DNA of 64,000 bases from Pseudoalteromonas luteoviolacea (GCF_021654285.1 NZ_JAKFZS010000015.1:87183-151182); one strand, 5' to 3'. Positions 33,731 through 44,036 are shown, numbered from the stretch's first letter. Program-made: numbers and translations. Notes: generated by a model from the sequence alone, not told the origin.

Positions 33731-34602
33731 TGTCTGTACTAATTAATAAAGATACTAAAGTAATCTGTCAGGGTTTCACTGGTGGTCAGGGTACTTTCCA
33801 CTCAGAGCAAGCTATCCAGTACGGTACGCAAATGGTTGGTGGTGTTTCACCTGGTAAAGGTGGTCAAACTCATCTTGGTCTTCCAGTATTCAACACTGTA
33901 CGTGAAGCTGTAGAAGCAACTGGCGCAACTGCGACAGTAATCTACGTACCAGCTGCATTCTGTAAAGACGCTATCTTAGAAGCTATCGACGGTGGCATCG
34001 AGCTAATCGTTTGTATCACTGAAGGCATCCCTACATTAGATATGGTTGATGTTAAAGTGAAGCTAGAAGAAACTGGCGTTCGCATGATCGGTCCTAACTG
34101 CCCAGGTGTTATCACTCCGGGTGAGTGTAAGATTGGTATCATGCCTGGTCACATCCACCAGCCTGGTAAAGTAGGTATCGTATCTCGTTCAGGTACTCTT
34201 ACTTACGAAGCAGTTAAGCAAACTACTGACGCTGGTTTCGGTCAATCAACTTGTGTTGGTATCGGTGGTGACCCAATCCCAGGTACTAACTTCATCGACG
34301 TACTAGAAATGTTCCAGAACGATCCTAAGACTGAAGCAATCGTAATGATTGGTGAGATCGGTGGTACAGCAGAAGAAGAAGCTGCAGAGTACATCAAACA
34401 CAACGTGACTAAGCCAGTTGTCTCTTACATCGCTGGTGTTACTGCTCCTCCGGGCAAGCGTATGGGTCACGCTGGTGCAATCATCTCAGGCGGTAAAGGT
34501 ACTGCTGATGAGAAGTTCGCAGCTCTAGAAGAAGCAGGCGTTAAGACTGTTCGCTCTCTAGCTGAGATCGGTTCTGCACTTAAAGAAAAAGCTGGTTGGT
34601 AA
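33730..34602 (+). CDS. sucD: Succinyl-CoA synthetase alpha subunit SucD
   Basis: The 290-residue subunit has the CoA-binding region ([19 protein letters not shown]), [20 protein letters not shown] and [12 protein letters not shown]. The phosphohistidine loop is [21 protein letters not shown], with the active His in GHAGA. It is translationally coupled to sucC and followed by a terminator. Confidence 0.97.
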   Translation: MSVLINKDTKVICQGFTGGQGTFHSEQAIQYGTQMVGGVSPGKGGQTHLGLPVFNTVREAVEATGATATVIYVPAAFCKDAILEAIDGGIELIVCITEGIPTLDMVDVKVKLEETGVRMIGPNCPGVITPGECKIGIMPGHIHQPGKVGIVSRSGTLTYEAVKQTTDAGFGQSTCVGIGGDPIPGTNFIDVLEMFQNDPKTEAIVMIGEIGGTAEEEAAEYIKHNVTKPVVSYIAGVTAPPGKRMGHAGAIISGGKGTADEKFAALEEAGVKTVRSLAEIGSALKEKAGW

Positions 34603-34620
34603 TTATTTACCATTCAGGTA

Positions 34621-34647
34621 AAAAGGCTCCTTAGGGAGCCTTTTTTG
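34621..34647 (+). terminator. Rho-independent terminator after sucCD
   Basis: AAGGCTCC and GGAGCCTT form an eight-base stem with a TTAG loop followed by six Ts. Confidence 0.9.
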
Positions 34648-35220
34648 TTTTACAATGTCCCGTCCTAAATAAGGTTGACACTTTTCAAACTTTTTATGAG
34701 TGTGTGAGACAATCGATAGTTAGCCTACTTAACGCAATCATATCCAAAGTAATTAGTCTTCATCCTTCAATTAGCTGTATCTGTTCAACAAGCCCATATA
34801 ACCTATAAATAAGTGCATTATGGTAATCAAGTTCGTTCAACCCTTTTCGTTTAGATTCGAAAGTATGTCTGTCTAAATTGCTCGCAAGTTACATCAAAGC
34901 GACAAAGTATGGAAGATAAGTCAGAAATCTAGGACACACTAGAGAAACCTACCAGTTTAAAACAGGCTAGCTAATACCAAAGCCATGGTTTGACCTTTCG
35001 AAGGTGTAACTCATGTACACAAAACTAACTAAGAGGTGAGTATTTAAAAAACTTATAGTTAATGAATATACGCCCTTGTTAAATCAAATGCGTGTTTGTT
35101 TTGTGTGAATTCTGTTCGTTTATTGCATTTTTTATTTTTATATTCATGTGTGTGGATTTGTCGTTAACAACTTGTACTCAATCTGTTATGTTGCCCCTGA
35201 ATTAGAAAAAGGAGAATAAT
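34648..35220. other. Non-coding gap with possible insertion-sequence remnant
   Basis: About 570 bases without a gene-like frame. Near 34660 the sequence CCGTCCTAAATAAGGTTGAC resembles ends I associate with IS transposon copies, and TCTAGGACAC near 34930 could be a decayed partner. Neither forms a clean inverted repeat and no transposase fragment was recognised. The last 60 bases lead into the AAAAAGGAG site of the next gene. Confidence 0.3.
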
Positions 35221-37185
35221 GTGCGGTTAATTTTCAGTTCAATCGTTTTGGGGTTACTTACTGGATGTGGTGGAGGTTCTTCGAACGATAATAAAAATAC
35301 AACCCCTTCAGTTGCAGCAGCTAATAACTCATCTACAAATAGTTCGTCGACCAGTAGCTCTTCGATAAATTGGGCTCCAATATTCAACACCGATAAAAAA
35401 TGGTCGGTTATCGCAAATACTGAAACAAGCAAGGTGTTTACGCTCTCCGATGCTGATGGAGATGAGATTTCAGCTCAAGTAGACAATTTACCTTCTTGGT
35501 TATCTTTTTCTTTAGAGGGGAGTAATCTCACACTGGTTGCTAAACCAAGTATGTCAGAGGTAGGTACTCATTCAATTGCAGTGACTTTGTCAGACGGTGA
35601 AAGCTCTGCAAATCACAACATTGAAATAACTGTCGAAGATGACTCAGCGCAGCACGCAGAGGACCCAATTGCGATTGATAACGACACTCTAGTCGGTACT
35701 TGGTCGAATGCGGATGAAGGTCTTTTGTTTTATTTTTCTGAAGATAAGTCAGGCCTAGGTAAAATAAAGCAAACTAACTTTGCTTTCTCTTGGAATAATG
35801 AAGGTGTCATAGAGCTACAAACCAAAGAGGCTGAATGTTTTGTTAATTGCAGTAGCGCAGGCTTCTTATCCATCGAAGTATTTTCGCTAAGTGATGATCA
35901 GTTACGCGCCAAGCTCTTTAAGAGTGAGTCAGAGTACGACTGGATCACTCTCAAGAAGGGGGATGTTAAAGACCTTGAATACAGTGAATATAGTGAGCAA
36001 AGACTTGCGGACAATGTAAATGTTAGTGAGCTAACCACTTCTGAAACACAAAAGTCTAGATTTATTGGTTACTTACATGTTAATTATGGTGACTACAATC
36101 AGTGGGTTAGTTTTAATGAAGAAGCTGATTACAGCGTAACGACTGGTTTTAAATTATTAGATACGCAAGTTAGCGGTGCAACGTCTAGCATTTTGACATT
36201 AGATTTCGAGAATCAGGTTACTCAAAACACAAAAAGTCTGTCGTTCAGGCCACATATTACAGCAACTAAACTGATCGCTGCGGTTGATGATTACGCTGCA
36301 TTCGAGTTTACTTATCAGTTCAAACTTGATCCTTATTCATTTGTCTCCAATGATGAAATTGACGATTATGAGGGTTTAGCGGAGGTCTTGGAACCACGTT
36401 CTAGCTATAAAATATACAGAGGCATTACCTTCTTGCCATTTTCAAATCTGTCTGAAAATGCCAAGCATGGTGGCTTTTCTACCACGTGGTTTATAGATTT
36501 GGCGTCAGGCGAAAGGTTCAAAGGAAGTAATGCACGATTGAATATTAATTCAGATAACAGCGTTAATTTACTCTCTAAAAATCTAATTACTGGAGACGAA
36601 GAGCCTGTAGAAGTTAGCTTTGAGAAATCATTTGGTGGCTTAACATACAAAATAGGGGCTTCCAATAAAACAATTAGTTATGCTGAGCTTTATGACAATA
36701 GAAAAGCATTTATCTACACCCGAACTGATCCTGCAGAAAAGGTTTTTTCAAATGCTTACATAAGTCAGTTTATTGAACTTGATAATGTTACTCAAGATGA
36801 TTATATGAAATTATTCTCCTCCGATGACATCCAGTTGAATAATCAAGGCATAGTTGAGATTGTTCATCCCTTAGAAAATGGTAAGGCCATAGTGCTCAGT
36901 GATGATGCACAAAGTCCAAATGGACGATGGAAGTTTGAAGATGATAATAGTATGACCTTGATAACTCCATGTTATGAGGATAGCTTTTCCGAGTGCTTGA
37001 ACAATGACGGTGATCTGACAGTTGTCAATTATAAGTTGATGCAAAAACTTGATGAGGGTTATTGGTTTAAGCAACTTCGTACTGACAAAGAAGTAAGCCC
37101 GCAAGGTCTGATTGTTACTTCTAATACTGAAAGCCTCGAATTTATGCGTATTTGTGAGGGGACATGTAACTCCATCAGTAACTAA
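35221..37185 (+). CDS. Lipoprotein with putative Ig/cadherin-like domain
   Basis: The 654-residue precursor starts at a GTG with AAAAAGGAG upstream and has a lipobox LLTGC near residue 16, then a Ser/Asn-rich linker. Residues about 60-140 look like an Ig-like domain of the He_PIG/cadherin type (VFTLSDADGDEISAQVDNLP, LTVTLSDG-like end). The remaining 500 residues have no family I recognise; they include repeats of short beta-strand patterns and paired Cys near both ends (CFVNCSS, CEGTC). It is probably on the outer or periplasmic membrane face. Function is unknown. Confidence 0.7.
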   Translation: MRLIFSSIVLGLLTGCGGGSSNDNKNTTPSVAAANNSSTNSSSTSSSSINWAPIFNTDKKWSVIANTETSKVFTLSDADGDEISAQVDNLPSWLSFSLEGSNLTLVAKPSMSEVGTHSIAVTLSDGESSANHNIEITVEDDSAQHAEDPIAIDNDTLVGTWSNADEGLLFYFSEDKSGLGKIKQTNFAFSWNNEGVIELQTKEAECFVNCSSAGFLSIEVFSLSDDQLRAKLFKSESEYDWITLKKGDVKDLEYSEYSEQRLADNVNVSELTTSETQKSRFIGYLHVNYGDYNQWVSFNEEADYSVTTGFKLLDTQVSGATSSILTLDFENQVTQNTKSLSFRPHITATKLIAAVDDYAAFEFTYQFKLDPYSFVSNDEIDDYEGLAEVLEPRSSYKIYRGITFLPFSNLSENAKHGGFSTTWFIDLASGERFKGSNARLNINSDNSVNLLSKNLITGDEEPVEVSFEKSFGGLTYKIGASNKTISYAELYDNRKAFIYTRTDPAEKVFSNAYISQFIELDNVTQDDYMKLFSSDDIQLNNQGIVEIVHPLENGKAIVLSDDAQSPNGRWKFEDDNSMTLITPCYEDSFSECLNNDGDLTVVNYKLMQKLDEGYWFKQLRTDKEVSPQGLIVTSNTESLEFMRICEGTCNSISN

Positions 37186-37193
37186 TCTGTGTC

Positions 37194-37218
37194 AAAGGCA
37201 AGCAGTCTGCTTGCCTTT
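37194..37218 (+). terminator. Hairpin after the lipoprotein gene
   Basis: AAAGGCAAGCAG and CTGCTTGCCTTT form a nearly gapless twelve-base inverted repeat nine bases after the stop. The trailing T-run is short. Confidence 0.65.
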
Positions 37219-37373
37219 ACTATGAACAACTATATTTCATCTCTTATTATTAGTTTTTATTTTAAAATAACGCCTTATTTACTCTTTAAATAAGCTTGCA
37301 ACTAAATGTTCTTGAAGTATGAACTAAATACCTGATATAAATAACCTTTCGGCATAATATAATAGGTAACGTC

Positions 37374-38405
37374 ATGTCCAAAAAGGACTTTGTAGGTCAT
37401 TTACTAACAGAATGTGATGTCATGATCCGCTATGCTTCCGGTGAAGGTAAAACCGTGCCGAGTCATATTCCCAATACAATTTATCAGTTACAAAATAAGT
37501 ATGAGATTAACGAAATTGACGGATATAGTTTGCTTTTGGAAAACGAGCTAACTGCTCTAACTAGGTGTCACAAAGAGCTTTCCATTCTGGTATATCCAGC
37601 CAAGCCGCTTACCTTAGCTATCATGGATAAAGAGTCGACTTCAGTAAGTTGGTTGAGGTTTTTGGGGCCCGTAAAGCTGGTTCGCCATATGTCCTTATTA
37701 GCGCTTTTCTTTTTAATCTCTATAATCGCCTTGTCTATTTCTCCTGAAGTAAATCAAAAAACCATCAATGAAGGCTTGTTCAATTCTGAAGGTAGGGTGC
37801 TCTTATTGAATCAGCTATTTTTACTTTGCTGTGCAGGTCTTGGGGCGAGTTTTGCCTGTTTATATAAGTCACGCAATTTTATTCGATTGTGTAACTATGA
37901 CCCTAAATTTGACTCAACTTATTGGTCTATGGTGATCATGGGCTTCATGGCAGGTTTGATGATTGCGGAATTGATCCCCACACAAGACCTTACTCAAGGC
38001 TCTAGTTCATCTATTGGAGACTTTCATAAACCATTGGCTGCGCTCCTCGGTGGCTTTTCGGCTGATGTTATTTATAGTGTGTTGAGTCGGTTGGTTGAAG
38101 TGATTAATCAGCTGATGGGTAGCACAGATCAAAAAACTAAAGAAAAGGCGAAAGTCACCCTTACTAGGTCTGACTTAGCTGAACAGTTACAGCAGCAAAA
38201 CAAGGACATTCAGGACTCTATTTTGCAGAGCCAAAAATTGAACCAGCAGATCCTTAGTGCGCTCTCTACAGAGTTCAAATCAAATGTATTTAATAAAAGT
38301 GATTTTCAGTCTTCATTACAAGACATCAACCGATCCAGAGCTGGTGAGCTAGATACCCATAACAAGAAGACCGCATCAGAAAAAGAGCCTGTCTTATCAG
38401 AGTAG
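37374..38405 (+). CDS. Four-helix membrane protein of unknown function
   Basis: The 343-residue protein has a soluble N-terminal 100 residues and hydrophobic helices at about 106-123, 142-164, 184-202 and 218-245. A hydrophilic C-terminal tail follows, with a Gln-rich coiled-coil-like stretch (EQLQQQNKDIQDSILQSQKL). I recognise no family. It lies 108 bases before the TPR/GGDEF-like gene and could share a transcript. Confidence 0.6.
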   Translation: MSKKDFVGHLLTECDVMIRYASGEGKTVPSHIPNTIYQLQNKYEINEIDGYSLLLENELTALTRCHKELSILVYPAKPLTLAIMDKESTSVSWLRFLGPVKLVRHMSLLALFFLISIIALSISPEVNQKTINEGLFNSEGRVLLLNQLFLLCCAGLGASFACLYKSRNFIRLCNYDPKFDSTYWSMVIMGFMAGLMIAELIPTQDLTQGSSSSIGDFHKPLAALLGGFSADVIYSVLSRLVEVINQLMGSTDQKTKEKAKVTLTRSDLAEQLQQQNKDIQDSILQSQKLNQQILSALSTEFKSNVFNKSDFQSSLQDINRSRAGELDTHNKKTASEKEPVLSE

Positions 38406-38513
38406 TATTACGCTTTTGCGTGGGATAGTCAGTCACTTACCGCCCGTAATTTATTGTATATTTCGTAATAAAGGATTACATTTAAGTTGAGATAAATTTT
38501 ACGGGCGGCTTAT

Positions 38514-40310
38514 TTGCAACGCATATTTTTTTTGATAGTAGTGACTTTGTTTTACTCATTATCTGCATCAGCACTCTCTAAAAAGCAGTTACTAGAGTTT
38601 GAGTCATCTGTTGTTTCTTTTCCATCTCATTTACTTCAAATGGAATCGACTCCCCCGGGCGTTGATAAACTTCTGTGGTTGACGCTCAAAGCTCGGGCAG
38701 CTTTTTTCAGGGGAGATATCAACACTGCAGCGAAACTTTTTGATTTAGGCAAGCCTGCTGCACAATCTTCACCTTTACAACTTACTTCTGGCTATTGGTT
38801 TTTGTATCGAGCTTTTTTTTCGGTGGAACAAGGAGATCTGAATAAAGCAAAGCAATACATAAAGCAAGCGAGCCTTTGTTTTGCGCAGAGCAAAGACAGT
38901 GATTTTTTAATACGTGCGCATGCGATGGAAGCAATCATCTCTGTATGGCGAGAAGAGTACAGTACCGCGTTAAAACGGCTTCAGTCAGCGCAAGGTCTGA
39001 TGTCTAAATCCTCCATTGAGCAAGATGATGTCACAAAACTATTGGTTTACGATGCGCTCACAGCTTATTACTCAACGCTAAAGTTTTATGTCAAAGCCCT
39101 CGGTTATGCACACCAGGCACAAGAGTTAGCTGACAGAAAAAATAATGTTCTGGATGGTTTACCTGTAAAATATAACCTGTGTTTGACGCTATTACGTGCT
39201 GAGCTGCTTGAAAAAGCGAAAGTATGTTATACGCAAATGTTTGAAGCTTCAGAAGAACACGACTTGCCTAGGTATGAGTTTTGGGCTTTATCAGGGCTTG
39301 GTAAAATAGCGTTATCGGAAAAAACATTTGAGTTAGCCATAAAACATTTAAACTTGGCACAACGTGCACAGAAAAATGCCATTATTAACCCTGCGCACAT
39401 CATTGTATTACATAATAATCTGGGTTATGCATATGCGCAAACAAAGATGTTTGACAAAGCATTAGAGCAAATAACCTTCTCAAAACAGGTTTTGAGTACA
39501 TACCATAGCCCATTGAATAATAGATATATGAGACAAACTCTGAAAATTGAGGCGGATGTACACCAAGCAAAACAAGATTTCCCCCAAACCGTGTCAACAT
39601 TGCGTACTTATATTCGCTTACTTGAGGAGAGTGAAGTAAAGAAACAAGAAACACAGCAAAATAATAATCAAAGCGCAATAATGTTAGAGCCGAAGGGGAA
39701 AAGTAGGCAGCTTAACGAGCTTGGGAACAATAGTACATTTAATGAAGATACGACGTTGAAAAAGGCATATATTTTAATTGTCTTTTTATTTGTTTGTTTG
39801 GTTGGGTTAGTTATTTACCATAGACAATCGAAAAGAGGATTGACAGAGGCCTTGTATTATAAAGATATTGCTACAGGGCTGTATAATAAACGGTATTTCA
39901 TTGAAAAATATGATGATTTTATAAATCTTCACCTTGATTATGCAATGGCGCTTATTGAGATCAACCCTGAATCGAGCGAACGTTGCAGTAACGGAGGGTT
40001 TGAGAACACGGATCTTAAATTTATTGCCGACCAATTGTTGATGCAATTTCGAGACGATGGTGATTTGGTGTGTAGAGTGAGCGAACATGAATTTGTCATA
40101 GTGTGCTTAGGCATGAAAAAACCACTCTTACAAAAGCGGTTGGCGGCATTTCAGCAAGTTTTGATAACAAAAAATAAGAAAGAACCTTTAATAGTTTCAG
40201 GTGCCTTAATATGCTCTGACGAAGGGGATTTTGGTAATATATTTGCTGAACTTGAAAGTCGATTGGTTCATGTGAAACGCACTGCAAGAGGGCAGGTGGT
40301 GTCATTTTAA
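38514..40310 (+). CDS. TPR protein with degenerate C-terminal GGDEF-like domain
   Basis: The 598-residue protein starts at TTG; an in-frame stop lies seven codons upstream. It has a signal peptide (FFLIVVTLFYSLSASA), periplasmic TPR-like helices to about residue 360, one transmembrane helix near 420-440 (YILIVFLFVCLVGLVIY), and a cytoplasmic GGDEF-like domain. LYNKRYFIEKYDDF replaces the usual N-terminal motif and the active site reads VCRVSEHEFVIVC, so GG(D/E)EF is SEHEF. The domain is probably catalytically dead and may bind nucleotide or signal to a partner (inference). The architecture resembles other Alteromonadales TPR-diguanylate cyclases. Confidence 0.75.
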   Translation: MQRIFFLIVVTLFYSLSASALSKKQLLEFESSVVSFPSHLLQMESTPPGVDKLLWLTLKARAAFFRGDINTAAKLFDLGKPAAQSSPLQLTSGYWFLYRAFFSVEQGDLNKAKQYIKQASLCFAQSKDSDFLIRAHAMEAIISVWREEYSTALKRLQSAQGLMSKSSIEQDDVTKLLVYDALTAYYSTLKFYVKALGYAHQAQELADRKNNVLDGLPVKYNLCLTLLRAELLEKAKVCYTQMFEASEEHDLPRYEFWALSGLGKIALSEKTFELAIKHLNLAQRAQKNAIINPAHIIVLHNNLGYAYAQTKMFDKALEQITFSKQVLSTYHSPLNNRYMRQTLKIEADVHQAKQDFPQTVSTLRTYIRLLEESEVKKQETQQNNNQSAIMLEPKGKSRQLNELGNNSTFNEDTTLKKAYILIVFLFVCLVGLVIYHRQSKRGLTEALYYKDIATGLYNKRYFIEKYDDFINLHLDYAMALIEINPESSERCSNGGFENTDLKFIADQLLMQFRDDGDLVCRVSEHEFVIVCLGMKKPLLQKRLAAFQQVLITKNKKEPLIVSGALICSDEGDFGNIFAELESRLVHVKRTARGQVVSF

Positions 40311-40339
40311 CCACCTACTTCTCTAACGGGTTCGAGATA

Positions 40340-41410
40340 TCAATAGCTGTAGCTAATGTGTTGGAAAAAACGCATGGTTACATCTTGTTTCTCTGGGTTT
40401 ATGGGGAGTTGAGACATAAACCTTCGGACCATAGTTTCAACATTGTTCATGAACTTTCCATACCCCGCATCTTTGTTATCACTATCGTTAGCTACGATAA
40501 CAAAATGCATAACATCACACAGGTGATCACCATCCCAAACTGTGTGGGTTTGCCCATCAATTAGTGACGTGTCGAAGCTCAGCTTCTGGAGCTCTCGATT
40601 GTGTGCTGATTTATCAATTTGGCTATTTCTGACAATAGGCAACTTACCATCTGCTACAAAACCAATATGTGACAACTGTAGTTGAGCGCATGTTGTTAGT
40701 AACTTATCTTCAATATGTCTGTAAAAACTAGCATAGTCGCCAGGTCTTAGCATATGCTGAAATTCAGTCTTAATGGCTCTGGTAATTGGTACGGAGAAAG
40801 TAACATAGGTAATTTCACTATGTGCTTCTGGTAAAGAGCAGTTTCTAGCTTGATAGCGAGGGTATAAGCTACGCAATTTATAGCCGTATGTTTCCCTGTG
40901 TCCTTTAATTTTCGAGAAAATATCATAAGTCAGGTGTTGGTGATCCCTGACTTTAAATTGCATATTTTCTTCTTCATATTGAGATTGAAGAGAGTCTAGA
41001 GCACGCTTAACTTTACTGTGGAATGATGCAGCATTAGCTCTTAATTCATCCCCAGTCGCTAAAAATAAGAAGCGAATTTTTCTGGCTTTGTGACCTTCAT
41101 CACTGTAAACCTTGTGTGCTTCGTGGTACTTCGGGTTATAAAAGAATAGGATTTGTTTGTCTGTTTGCAAACTGTAAGCTTCTTCGTGATATCTCACAAC
41201 AGGCAGCTTGTCGTTAACAATAAGCTGCACGTTATATAATTCATATTCATCACACAATGCAAATAGCTTTCTAGCAAGGCGTTGATAAGCACTTTCTACA
41301 TTGTCAAAGCGTTCATAAAAAGAGTTATCTGGCTTAAACTCAGCCAAGATATAGTGGTTGTTGCGAGCGTTGGTTGGAATGTAGACACGATGTAAATTCA
41401 ATGAAGCCAT
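40340..41410 (-). CDS. DUF3083-family protein
   Basis: The 356-residue protein matches what I recall of DUF3083 from Shewanella and Pseudoalteromonas. It contains an internal duplication: YNVQLIVNDKLPVVRY with ARKLFALCDEYEL before it, and HIGFVADGKLPIVRN with LLTTCAQLQLS before it. Each half also has a FxxxATGD/VIVANDS-type strand. No catalytic motif is visible. It is soluble and probably cytoplasmic. Function is unknown. Confidence 0.75.
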   Translation of the reverse strand: MASLNLHRVYIPTNARNNHYILAEFKPDNSFYERFDNVESAYQRLARKLFALCDEYELYNVQLIVNDKLPVVRYHEEAYSLQTDKQILFFYNPKYHEAHKVYSDEGHKARKIRFLFLATGDELRANAASFHSKVKRALDSLQSQYEEENMQFKVRDHQHLTYDIFSKIKGHRETYGYKLRSLYPRYQARNCSLPEAHSEITYVTFSVPITRAIKTEFQHMLRPGDYASFYRHIEDKLLTTCAQLQLSHIGFVADGKLPIVRNSQIDKSAHNRELQKLSFDTSLIDGQTHTVWDGDHLCDVMHFVIVANDSDNKDAGYGKFMNNVETMVRRFMSQLPINPEKQDVTMRFFQHISYSY

Positions 41411-41579
41411 TTTTAATCCTTAACGATACACCTGATTTTTAGCTCATATTATTGAATTTAAATGACGATTTTATTGCGCTGGAACAAAAGTTGTCACAAT
41501 TATTGGTGGGAAATTTATTACAAGGGAAGATCCAAATTGCGTATTTGTCTCATTATTTAGGATAACTCATTAGACATGG

Positions 41580-41594
41580 AAATGATTCTCGTTT
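41580..41594 (+). promoter_or_regulatory. Fur-box-like 7-1-7 site upstream of condensation-like gene
   Basis: AAATGATTCTCGTTT matches the Fur half-site style, with five of seven positions symmetric around the central T. It lies 33 bases upstream of the ATG at 41628. Only one imperfect copy is present, so iron control is a hypothesis. Confidence 0.4.
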
Positions 41595-41627
41595 AAAGTT
41601 TTCTGGATTATTAATGGGAACTTTAAA

Positions 41628-42869
41628 ATGAAACTAATGCCTTTGAGTGACCGTTCACTCAACTTTCTAGCTCTTGGTGAAGCAAACAATAACAATGCAA
41701 ATTCATGTGATTTAGCCATTCTTGATGGTCACTTAGATATGAACATATTAGCCAAATGCGTTGATAGAATTGCACTAACACATCCAATTTTGCAAAGTCG
41801 TATTGTTAGAAAAGGGCTTAAGTATTATTGGCAACATGACGAATCCATATACCCTCAAAAGTTATATTTAGATTGGAGCCAATGCTATTGCGAATTTGAC
41901 CAATGGCATGAAGCTTTGCGTCAATATGTCATTGACAATCCAATAGATCCATTTTCAGCTTCTCCCTTGAAGCTTATTTATATTAAGTATCAGCAGTTTA
42001 GTGCAATTTTGTTTCTTTCATCACATGCCGCGTCTGATGCCCGCAGTGGTTACATTCTGTTTGAACAATTAAATTCGATTTTGTGTAATCAAAGTATTCC
42101 TGAGGAAGATAATAGCTTTTGTGAGGACCCTCTGATTTTTGATAGAGTTGAATGGAAAGCATTGCTAAAAGCAGGTAAATGCTTAGTGTCTGAGCTATTC
42201 AAACCGAGTTCTAAAATCATGATTAAAGATTCTGGCAATTGGAGTGTGGATTATTTTGATTTTGGTGTTGGGGCTACTGAGTCTTTGATTAAATGGGCTA
42301 ATCAGCATGAAGTATCTGTTAATGTTGCGCTTAACTACTTACTTAATAAAGCCTTAAACAAGGGTGAAAAGTACACTATTATTGAAACTATTTCGATTCG
42401 AGGGATAGCAAAAAAAAATCTTGCGTCTTCTTATAACAATTTAATTATGCCGTTCGGTTCAGAGGTCGGAGGCGATAGCTGTTGGGTTAAGGCGTACCAA
42501 GCGCGTTTACAGGATTTGAAACTTGAAGGGTATAAGGTACATCAAGCAGAGCAGCGCATACAATCATACTCTATAAATATGATGCCAAAATTTGCATTAA
42601 AGTTATTGGTAAATGCCTATAAGTCTATGTTTTTAAATGGAAATGTTATTTTGTCTAATTTAGGGCGATTAGAGTTTGAGTTAAATTATATTGGCGAACG
42701 GAAAATTATAGATATTTATAATTTTAGCGTGCCGTTACCGCCCGCAGGTTTAGCCTTAGTGGTGAGTACTTATAAAGGGCGGTTGAGAATTTCTTTTGCT
42801 CATAGAACTGAAAAAATAGAGCAAATTATCAAGGCCATTCAACATGAGCTTTCAGTCATTAACGAATAG
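41628..42869 (+). CDS. Stand-alone condensation/acyltransferase-like protein
   Basis: The 413-residue protein has the outline of the CoA-dependent acyltransferase/NRPS-condensation superfamily. MPLSDRSLNFLALGE is at the N-terminus, DRIALTHPILQSRI is a typical substrate-facing helix, and LSSHAASDARSG fits the HHxxxDG active-site pattern with a single His. VILSNLGRLEF is similar to the NGR/DFG-like C-terminal motif. No carrier protein or adenylation gene is next to it. Ester or amide formation on an unknown acceptor is likely (inference). Confidence 0.6.
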   Translation: MKLMPLSDRSLNFLALGEANNNNANSCDLAILDGHLDMNILAKCVDRIALTHPILQSRIVRKGLKYYWQHDESIYPQKLYLDWSQCYCEFDQWHEALRQYVIDNPIDPFSASPLKLIYIKYQQFSAILFLSSHAASDARSGYILFEQLNSILCNQSIPEEDNSFCEDPLIFDRVEWKALLKAGKCLVSELFKPSSKIMIKDSGNWSVDYFDFGVGATESLIKWANQHEVSVNVALNYLLNKALNKGEKYTIIETISIRGIAKKNLASSYNNLIMPFGSEVGGDSCWVKAYQARLQDLKLEGYKVHQAEQRIQSYSINMMPKFALKLLVNAYKSMFLNGNVILSNLGRLEFELNYIGERKIIDIYNFSVPLPPAGLALVVSTYKGRLRISFAHRTEKIEQIIKAIQHELSVINE

Positions 42870-43147
42870 ATATTAATAACATTGTGTATACCTTTTTACC
42901 CATAGGAAGGTATACCAACGTAGTAATTGCACTAAATTTACTCTTTTTAAATTCTCTGACCTATTCATACTTGGTGAAACAGGTTTTAGCCAAAATGTGC
43001 TTTATCCCTAAACGTAAATAATTTATGGCTGTAGAATAGGGTTATACATTAAATAAACAATGGTTTATATATTGTATTAATTTTGTTTTCACATAAATGT
43101 TAAGCGCGCGTCTTTCCTCCGATATAAATTTTTTTATTGGAGAAATG

Positions 43148-43726
43148 ATGTTACATACAGGGGAGTTAGTTGCAGCACAACAAAAGCAACTACAAGGACA
43201 TAGTGAGTTTTGGACAATTTGGCTAGAAAACAAAGAAAAACTATTAAGTTGTTGTCATCGGTGGTTAAGAAACGACAGTGATAAAGTTGAAGATGTACTT
43301 GCACAAACTTGTGAAAAAGCATTTAGGGCATACAGTCAATCAGGTTATACAATAGAGAATGAATTTGCCTGGCTATGTCGCATTGCACACAATCTATGTA
43401 TGGATGAGCATCGTGCAAAGGCAAAACATCAAGATATAGTAAATCATGTAACAGAATTGCCGGATCATTTCTTTTTTGCAGATAACCAGTCAACATCTCT
43501 TGAAAGTGATCACTGGAATACCAGTTTATACACAAAGCTTGTAAAAGAAATATCAACACTTCCCAAAGACTTACGACTTGTCATGCAATATAAATTTATA
43601 TATGAGATGGAATATCCAGAAATTGCTAGCCGGCTGCAATTATCATTAGAGAATGTGAGGAAGCGTGTACAGCTAGCGAGAAGGAAGTTGACAAGTTTAA
43701 AAGATGAATATAAGCGATATTGTTAA
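43148..43726 (+). CDS. ECF-type sigma-70 family factor
   Basis: The 192-residue protein has region 2 (FWTIWLENKEKLLSCCHRWL, VEDVLAQTCEKAFRAY, FAWLCRIAHNLCMDEHRAK) and region 4 (LPKDLRLVMQYKFIYEMEYP, then EIASRLQLSLENVRKRVQLA as a helix-turn-helix). The longer frame to 43097 lacks a ribosome site, whereas GGAG precedes the twin ATGs at 43145 and 43148. No anti-sigma gene is adjacent. It lies just left of the MAC-like region and is separated from it by a strong terminator, so it may control that region or be unrelated. Confidence 0.85.
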   Translation: MLHTGELVAAQQKQLQGHSEFWTIWLENKEKLLSCCHRWLRNDSDKVEDVLAQTCEKAFRAYSQSGYTIENEFAWLCRIAHNLCMDEHRAKAKHQDIVNHVTELPDHFFFADNQSTSLESDHWNTSLYTKLVKEISTLPKDLRLVMQYKFIYEMEYPEIASRLQLSLENVRKRVQLARRKLTSLKDEYKRYC

Positions 43727-43868
43727 CGTTTTATAAGACTTGTCATGGTAAGAAGTTACACTTTCTCATTAACTCTATCAAAATGATATTTTAAATCAAT
43801 AAACTAATTCACATATATCTTTGCTGCACGTTTAAAGCTTGCTTGGTTTTAAACATCAGCCCAACCTT

Positions 43869-43900
43869 AAAATGGCCTCACAAATTGAGGCCATTTTTTT
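43869..43900 (+). terminator. Strong terminator after the sigma-factor gene
   Basis: AATGGCCTCA pairs with TGAGGCCATT across a five-base loop and runs into seven Ts. Confidence 0.9.
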
Positions 43901-44036
43901 ATCACTGGTATTAAATATTCACAAATTTTCTTTGGCGTCGTCAGAGGGGTATTAAACAGTAATAAATATATTAAAAGTGTTTATTACTCAACTTAAAATG
44001 AACCTCTGAAAACTTGCTCCATTATGTGGGGGATGT

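Noticed and set aside
34648..35220. Decayed transposase gene
   Set aside because: IS-end-like bases are visible, but no conserved transposase residues could be read in any frame; kept only as a possible remnant.
38514..38516. ATT codon at 38496 as start of the TPR protein
   Set aside because: ATT starts are very rare; the TTG at 38514 directly precedes a good signal peptide.
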